A stretch of 64,000 bases of DNA from Rhinopithecus roxellana (Eukaryota > Chordata > Mammalia > Primates > Cercopithecidae). The first letter of the stretch is position 1. The number at the start of each line of letters is the position of its first letter. The translations under genes were made by a program, and so were the position numbers. Shown one piece after another: positions 58,346-64,000 of this stretch. Location of the stretch: the NCBI RefSeq assembly GCF_007565055.1, contig NC_044556.1, forward strand, positions 134,205,808 to 134,269,807, read 5' to 3'. Below the pieces are notes generated by a model, which was not told the origin of the DNA, searched no databases, and worked only from the letters and a program-made list of their open reading frames with translations.

Positions 58346-58594
58346 TTTTAGAGACAGGGTCTTGCTCTGTCACCCAGGCTGGAGTCAAGTGGTGCCATTG
58401 TAGCTCACTGTAGTCTCAACCTCCTGGGGTCAAGCAATCCTCCTGCCACAGCCTCCTGAATAGCTGGGACTACAGGTGCAAGCCACCACACTCAGCTAAT
58501 TTTTAAAATTTTGTGGAGACGGGGTCTCCCTTTGTTGCCCGGGCTGGTCCTGAACTCCTGGCTTCAAGTGATCCTCCTGCCTCAGCCTCCCAAA
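58346..58594 (-). mobile_element. AluJ-type SINE, 5' end missing
   Basis: Antisense Alu (agacagggtcttgctctgtc, tgtagctcactgtagtctcaacc, gacggggtctccctttgttgcc) that ends at cctcccaaa, so about 35 bp of its 5' end is lost. Confidence 0.9.
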
Positions 58595-59139
58595 GGTGGT
58601 TTATTCCTAAGTAAGAGAAAGGTTACATTTGCACACAGATAATACTAGTATGCATATAGGTATACAAATTATGAACTTTGTTCATATTAGAGAATATTCA
58701 TGATATACAAAGTTAAACTCCCGGAGCTGGGATTTTTATACTTCAGCATCATTCACTAATTTTGGACTCTCCAGTCTGACACAACTTCAGGTCATCCTTT
58801 TGGGCTTCAAAGGAATTTTTATCCATCTAAAAGACATCTCCACATCAGTGTCCTATGAAGAATCAGACAGCTTTGAAGGACAATTGCCTAAACTAAGTGC
58901 CTGCTAACTGATACTTCCCCTTTTAGGAGATGCTGATGTAGGGCAAAAGCCAGGTCACTGATTAGAAATCTGCTGCTTCACACGCACAGTGGAATCCTCC
59001 AGAATTTGGGGATGCCATGTCAGTTGTTCAGTATCTGAGGGCAGGCAAGCTATGGGGAACGGTCTTTGTTTTGGAACCCCACTATACATTTATCATTTTC
59101 ATTTCCTGCGTTGTCTGCTGAACTCAAACTCCTTTATTG
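58595..59139. other. Unassigned DNA
   Basis: No repeat or gene recognised. Confidence 0.4.
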
Positions 59140-59155
59140 AAAGTAGGTTTATGCC

Positions 59156-59492
59156 GGCCGGGCGCGGTGGCTCAAGCCTGTAATCCCAGCACTTTGGGAG
59201 GCCGAGACGGGCGGATCACGAGGTCAGGAGATCGAGACCATCCTGGCTAACACGGTGAAACCCCGTCTCTACTAAAAATACAAACAAAACAAAACAAAAC
59301 AAAAAAAAAACAAAAAAAAACCTAGCCGGGCGAGGTGGCAGGCACCTGTAGTCCCAGCTACTCCGGAGGCTGAGGCAGGAGAATGGCGTAAAACCCGGGA
59401 GGCGGAGCTTGCAGTGAGCTGAGATCTGGCCACTGCACTCCAGCCCGGGCGACAGAGCAAGACTCCGTCTCAAAAAAAAAAAAAAAAAAAAA
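59156..59492 (+). mobile_element. Cercopithecid AluY with expanded middle A-rich linker
   Basis: gccgggcgcggtggctcaag, gagacgggcggat, ctagccgggcgagg. The linker at about 59280-59321 has grown into (CAAAA)n plus A-runs of about 40 bp. Exact target duplication aaagtaggtttatgcc at 59140-59155 and 59493-59508. Confidence 0.97.
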
Positions 59493-59508
59493 AAAGTAGG
59501 TTTATGCC

Positions 59509-59604
59509 AAGAGATCAAGGTTGCAGTAAGCCATGATGGCGCCAGGGCACTGTAGCCTGGGGGATGGAGTGAGACCCCATTAAAAAAACAGAAGAGAAAA
59601 AGAG
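59509..59604 (+). mobile_element. Old Alu 3' fragment
   Basis: Right-monomer end only: gatcaaggttgcagtaagcc, gcactgtagcctgggggatgg, A-rich tail. Flanked by gaaagtaggtttatg (59139-59153) and gaaagtcggcttatg (about 59604-59618), so it was itself a truncated insertion, and the younger AluY later landed at its 5' junction. Confidence 0.85.
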
Positions 59605-59618
59605 AAAGTCGGCTTATG

Positions 59619-60865
59619 ATGGGGCTCCATTGGAGAGTAGACTTTTTTTTCATTGACTTAAAACTTTTTGTGTGTGCGTGTGTGTGTGTGTGGGAGCGCG
59701 CGTGTGTTTAAAGAGAGTCTACTGATGCAGAATGAAGAAAGCTAGAGACCACCAGGTGATGGAGAAACTTCCTAGGGGTGGAGGAGAGCTCAGAAGAACC
59801 TTTTTGGGGTAGAAGCTGTGAGGCCAGATGTTATCCAGGTTGCCGAGAAATCCTCACCTAGAGGCACCAAATTATTGCCCCCTGGCCTTGGCTTGTAATT
59901 TTTGCAACCTTCCTAATGTTAAGGTTTCAAGACCTGCAGTAAATTTTTCTCAAGGGTGGAGCATGATGACAAGGGGTTCCTCAAAGCACCACATTCAATA
60001 GGCCCTCCCTGCCACCAAGCAACTATCACCTAGCTCTCCACTTCTCTCCCGCTTCATTGGAATCTCCTATCTCCTACTCACAAGGGAGGGAAGAGCTCCC
60101 TGTGGAAGCGGGCTGTGACCCACACACCCTCCTTCCAGTCACCCTATCCCAAGAAGCTTTGCAACCTTATGCAAGATGGACCAAGGCTGGGCTGCCCTGC
60201 ATGTCAAGTGTGCTCAGCAAGCATGTCCCACCTCATCCCCTCGCCCCACCCACATGTCAAAAATAATTAAAACACCACTTCTACTATTTCTCAGATAACT
60301 TGGCATTTGTCAAATGATTTCGTGCATGTGACCTCATTTATTTTTACCTCAGCAGCTTTTAAAGCAGGGACCATGACTGCCATCTTAGGAATGAGGAAGT
60401 CAAGCCTCCCACAGGTTTCAGGACTTGCCTGAGGCCTCCCTGCTGGGAAAGGGCAGAGCTAGGACTTAAGTCTGGCCTTTCACTTTCAGGCCCATCTTCC
60501 CTCCCCTAGGTGGCCTCCTTGGGATCTGTGAGGTTGAGTCTCCCCGGTGTTTCCCCCAGCTCCCATTTCCCTCCTCCCAGTTGGCTCCACACCAGTCTCC
60601 CACTACAGAGTAGCTTCAGACACACTAGCCGTCCTTCCACAGTCGTAATCCCTTTTCGCCCTAGTCTCCTACAAAGTATGCATTTTAAAGCTGTTCATTT
60701 GACAGTCTCCCCTGATGGAGGGTAGAGGAGGTGATGGCTTTCCATCTTCCTCAGTCCCTCAGCAAACATGCTATAATTGTGTGACTTCCCTTCGCTAAGA
60801 TTTTGCAATGACTCCTTATGATCAATCTCATAAAACCGGAGTCTTCAATCCATCATGGAAGCACT
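59619..60865. other. Unassigned DNA with (GT)n
   Basis: A (GT)n-like tract with CpG-bearing interruptions is at about 59669-59707 (gagcgcgcgtgtg). The rest shows no repeat or gene I recognise; 60057-60266 and 60510-60725 are chance frames. Confidence 0.4.
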
Positions 60866-60875
60866 CCCTTCTAAC

Positions 60876-61188
60876 ATTTTTCTTTTCTTTTCTTTTCTTT
60901 TCTTTTTGAGATGCAGTCTCACTCTGTCACTCAGGCTGGAGTGCAGTGGTGCTATCTTGGCTGCCTGCAACCTCTGCCTCCTGGGTTGAAGTGATTCTCC
61001 TGCCTCAGCATCCTGAGTAGCTGGGACTACAGGCACATGCCACCACACCTGGCTAATTTTTTGTATTTTTAGTAGAGACAGGGTTTCACCATGTTAGCCA
61101 GGATGGTCTCGATCTCCTGACCTTGTGATCCACCCGCCTTGGCCTCCCAAAGTTCTGGGATTACAGGCGTGAGCCACCATGCCCGGCC
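60876..61188 (-). mobile_element. AluY-type SINE with (TTTTC)n tail
   Basis: Antisense Alu, tail (TTTTC)n at 60879-60906, with the complement of the AluY motif (gttagccaggatggtctcga). Target duplication cccttctaac at 60866-60875 and 61189-61198. Confidence 0.95.
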
Positions 61189-61198
61189 CCCTTCTAAC

Positions 61199-62214
61199 TT
61201 ATTTCTATTCTTACCTCTCTTCATTATGAACTCTGTGTTCTAGTTGTTTCTTGGGTCTGTGTCTCTCATTTTCCTCTCTGAATTCTCATTCTTCGAGGCT
61301 TAAAGGCCCTTCCTTCCGCAGGTGCTGCCCCTGCCCTCCTCCCCTCCTCAGGCCCAGATCACTTGGTTTGTGCCACCTATCAGAAATCTCACTCTGGGTT
61401 GTCTGGTTAGATTTTATGCATGTGCATGTGTGGGTGTGATCCCCACTACTAGTGAGAAATGCTCTTGAGGGAAAGGATCCTATCTTGTCCCCTCCTGCTA
61501 GAGGAAGGTAAAGGCAGAGGGAACCACAAGGCTTGGAGAAGGAATGCAGAGAAGCTGAGAATAAGGCACAGGTGCATAAATTTGCACAATAATTACTTCA
61601 TTAATATCAAAACTGGTGTGAAACATTCTCAGTCCAGAGGGCAGGGCTGGGCGGGGCTCCTTCCTGGAGCCTCTGGCCAGCACTGCAATTCCTCTGAGGC
61701 ACGGGGCTCTCTTGCTATATTTTTCCGGTCCCTGTAGCTGTGCAGGAGGAGCCACAACCACTCGGGAATCCTCGTCTAATCCGACCTCCCATCCTAATTT
61801 TCCTCTAATGGCTTTAGGGGTGCTGACATAACAGTACCTCACATTAGCCTTCATGTCTGTTACCCCATTTTATGCTGGCCATACTATATTCCTACCTTAG
61901 AGGTGAAGGACTGACATGTGGAGAAATTACATGATTTGCTGTAGCTGTTTTGCAATACAGGAGAGAGTGGAGAGAAAAGCAGGAACAGATCAAGCTCTCA
62001 GCACATAAGCTGTCCTTGGAGGAGTCCAGAGTAAATGTACCTTATTTTATGACTATTTCCCACTGACCTCCAGTTCCTCACCCCTAGCCTGCAGAAAAAT
62101 GAGGTCTCCCCTCATCCCTAGCAGGACAAGAGCCCACCAACAGGCTTGCGCTCTTTCTTCCAGACCAAAGCAATTCCTTTCCTTTAGTGAAGCCCTCTGG
62201 GGGCCTCCTATCAC
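61199..62214. other. Unassigned DNA, locally GC-rich near 61630-61780
   Basis: A GC-richer patch (agggctgggcggggctcc) contains an SP1-like GGGCGGGG at about 61648. The 92- and 118-codon frames here overlap antiparallel and have no recognisable domain. Confidence 0.35.
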
Positions 62215-62335
62215 AGGTATGAGAACTGAAACATCCAGGCTGTCTGGAATGACTTGCTCAAAGTCATTGAACACATTGGTGGCCCAGTTAAGATTTATAC
62301 TGAAAGCTGCTAATGACAGTGTCTGTCCTCCAACC
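62215..62335 (-). repeat. MIR SINE (antisense)
   Basis: aggtatgagaactgaaac, atgacttgctcaaagtcattgaacacattgg in blocks, cccagttaagatttatactgaa. Confidence 0.6.
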
Positions 62336-62865
62336 ACCAGTCTGGGCTGATGGGTATCTGTTTATAACATGCTTTTCTCTTTGGCTCCCTTGACAGCCCC
62401 TAACCAATGTTTTCTTATCTAATTACATTCCATGTAATCTGCTCCTGCAGATTTGCCCTCATTGTTGCCAGCATTTACAGCCTTTTCCACACATTTCCTA
62501 GAAAATGTGCATGTCCTGATGTTAGGTAAATGTTGTCATAGGTAGGAGAGCTCTCTGGTGTGTTGATCTATACTCCAATACCACTACTAGTTCTTCAAAA
62601 GGAAGCAGCCCAGAAGCCAGAGGCTGAAGAAACCACTTCATCTTTAGAGTTGGTTTTCACTTGCTCAGCACCATGGAGTGTTCAGAGACCAGGATGTCAC
62701 TGCAGCCTCATGGTTGCATATTCCAGGTGCCTGGCCTGGATGGGCATAGGAGCAAGAGCTAACGGGCAGGTGAGGGGGTGGGAGTGGAAGAAGGAGTTTT
62801 CATACAGGGAAGATCAAGGGATGTAAGTTCTATTCTGTAGTGAACATTGTATAGGGTATTAGACA
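62336..62865. other. Unassigned DNA
   Basis: No repeat or gene recognised. Confidence 0.4.
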
Positions 62866-63115
62866 AAGCATGTACCTTGTCTGTGTTTTAGTTTCTTCTT
62901 TGGTATAATGAAGAGGATAATTATTATTTTTTTTTTTATTATACTTTAAGTTCTAGGGTACATGTGCATAACGTGCAGGTTTGTTACATATGTATACTTG
63001 TGCCATGTTGGTGTGCTGCACCCATCAACTCGTCAGCACCCATCAATTCATCATTTATATCATGTATAACTCCCAATGCAATCCCTCCCCCCTCCCAGGA
63101 TAATGATTTTAAATT
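62866..63115 (+). repeat. MIR SINE fragment split by an L1 stub
   Basis: gtaccttgtctgtgttttagtttcttctttggtataatgaagaggataa in blocks fits the MIR core. It resumes as aggataatgatttta after the L1. Confidence 0.55.
62925..63096 (-). mobile_element. Severely 5'-truncated young L1 (172 bp)
   Basis: Same 3' UTR end as the L1 at 48930-52320, including caactcgtcagcacccatca, with a T-rich tail. Target duplication aggataattatt (62913-62924) against aggataatgatt (63097-63108). Confidence 0.93.
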
Positions 63116-63189
63116 GCTTGACTTTCAGTAAGTACAAAATATGTTTTTAAGGTTTTGGATGTCCAGGTAAGTGCTGGCATATGATTAGA

Positions 63190-63378
63190 ATGGATTTAAG
63201 CCTTTGTGCTCTGGCTATGCCTCTTAATAACCCTGAGATCTTGGCCAAATTACCTGAGTCCATCAATCCCCAGTTCCTTTAACCAGAACAAGGGGAATAA
63301 AAACTAGTACGTACCTCATAGCATTTTTGTGAGGTTTAAATGAGTCACTGTTTATAAAGCACTTAGTGTATGCCTGCA
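63190..63378 (+). repeat. MIR SINE, near full length
   Basis: ctgagatcttggccaaattacctgag, ggggaataaaaactagtacgtacctcatagc in blocks, ttgtgaggtttaaatgagtc, aaagcacttagtgtatgcc. Confidence 0.85.
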
Positions 63379-63566
63379 TTTCTCTAGTGCCTCAGTATAG
63401 TCCTCACAGTCAGAGCAAAGATGACCCAACTTAAAGGTCTAGGGTTTTGGAACTAGTGTATTGATTTCCTTATAGCATTAGACAAGCTGACCTAAAATTT
63501 TATATGGAAGAGCAATGGACAAACGCAGTGTCAGAAAAGAACAAAGTAGAGACTTACCTCAGCAGG
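63379..63566. other. Unassigned DNA
   Basis: Short gap; nothing recognised. Confidence 0.4.
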
Positions 63567-63571
63567 CATCA

Positions 63572-63580
<9 letters not shown>

Positions 63581-63604
<24 letters not shown>

Positions 63605-63889
63605 GAGACGGAGTTTCGCTCTGTCGCCCAGGCTGGAGTGCAGTGGCCGGATCTCAGCTCACTGCAAACTCCGCCTCCCGGGTTTTTTACGCCATTCTCC
63701 TGCCTCAGCCTCCCGAGTAGCTGGGACTACAGGCGCCCGCCACCTCGCCCGGCTAGTTTTCTGTATTTTTTAGTAGAGACGGGGTTTCACCGTGTTAGCC
63801 AGGATGGTCTCGATCTCCTGACCCCGTGATCCGCCCGTCTCGGCCTCCCAAAGTGCTGGGATTACAGGCTTGAGCCACCGCGCCCGGCC
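63581..63889 (-). mobile_element. Cercopithecid AluY (AluYR-type, antisense)
   Basis: T24 tail, gcagtggccggatctcagc, ccgcccgtctcggcc, caggcttgagccaccgcgcc: complements of the four cercopithecid-type bases. Exact target duplication catcaagacttttt at 63567-63580 and 63890-63903. Confidence 0.97.
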
Positions 63890-63903
63890 CATCAAGACTT
63901 TTT

Positions 63904-64000
63904 ATAGTGTTTGTATTAGGGTTCCCTAGAGAAATAGAACCAACAAGATATATCAAGATATATGGAAAGGGACTTATTACGAGGAATTGGCTTATGAGGT
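63904..64000. other. Start of an unnamed interspersed repeat, cut by the window edge
   Basis: tattagggttccctagagaaatagaaccaac and gaggaattggctta look like the antisense end of a common LTR-type repeat. I cannot name the family. Confidence 0.4.

Noticed and set aside
63504..63829. Overlapping plus-strand frames of 89 and 104 codons
   Set aside because: They are the usual antisense translation of an Alu (ETEFRSVAQAGVQW type) preceded by chance codons.
1..64000. CRISPR array, operon, tRNA or rRNA genes, or phage-like module
   Set aside because: No regularly spaced identical repeats with unique spacers, no tightly packed gene strings and no tRNA cloverleaf were seen. Repeat content is that of a primate nuclear genome.

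Overview
This is a stretch of primate nuclear DNA, almost certainly from an Old World monkey (macaque, baboon or a relative). The key evidence is four young Alu copies (34197, 48283, 59156 and 63581) that carry cercopithecid AluY diagnostic bases: CTCAAGCCTG in place of CTCACGCCTG, GAGACGGGCGGAT, CTAGCCGGGCGA, and GATCCGGCCACTGC or a one-base variant. The rest of the repeat content is what a primate intron or intergenic region holds: older Alus, L1, L2, MIR, MaLR LTRs, DNA-transposon fossils and microsatellites.

I find no cellular protein-coding gene, rRNA, tRNA or CRISPR array. Open frames longer than about 60 codons are Alu antisense reading, L1 ORF remnants, low-complexity translation, or chance frames with no recognisable domain. 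The window reads as an intron or an intergenic desert, and I cannot tell which.

Layout. 1-8.2 kb: unassigned DNA, two tandem MIRs, an MLT1-type LTR split by an Alu, and two head-to-tail antisense L2 copies, one split by an MLT1-type LTR. 8.2-12.7 kb: an ERV1-like solo LTR, tandem Alus, an L1M tail, an AluY and a MIR. 13.1-16.1 kb: an antisense L1 (ORF2 and 3' UTR) split by an Alu. 16-24.3 kb: mixed old repeats, an L1M tail, Alus and a sense L2. 24.9-25.6 kb: a Tigger-like DNA transposon split by an AluJ. 26.5-31.3 kb: L1M fragments and a 267-bp polypyrimidine tract on an Alu tail. 31.3-33.8 kb: a three-level nest, in which an L1M/HAL1 ORF1 fossil holds a MER75-like piggyBac element, which holds a solo LTR. 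35.0 kb: a MADE1 hairpin. 36-40 kb: mostly unassigned, with MER5 copies and a G4 motif. 40.4-42.2 kb: a truncated L1 and an antisense L2. 43-48.6 kb: Alu, MIR, L2, MLT1 and MSTA/THE1. 48.9-52.3 kb: a relatively young antisense L1 with large ORF2 remnants. 52.3-57.4 kb: L2, unassigned DNA with a 266-bp tandem duplication, and an MLT1-like LTR. 58-64 kb: Alus, MIRs and a 172-bp L1 stub.

Nothing here looks like a new multi-gene system. The points most worth checking are the dated transposon nest at 31.3-33.8 kb, the MADE1 hairpin, the atypical 5' junction of the large L1, the tandem duplication at 55 kb, and the CpG-containing unassigned segment at 36.2-36.65 kb. Family names come from sequence memory, not from a database search.
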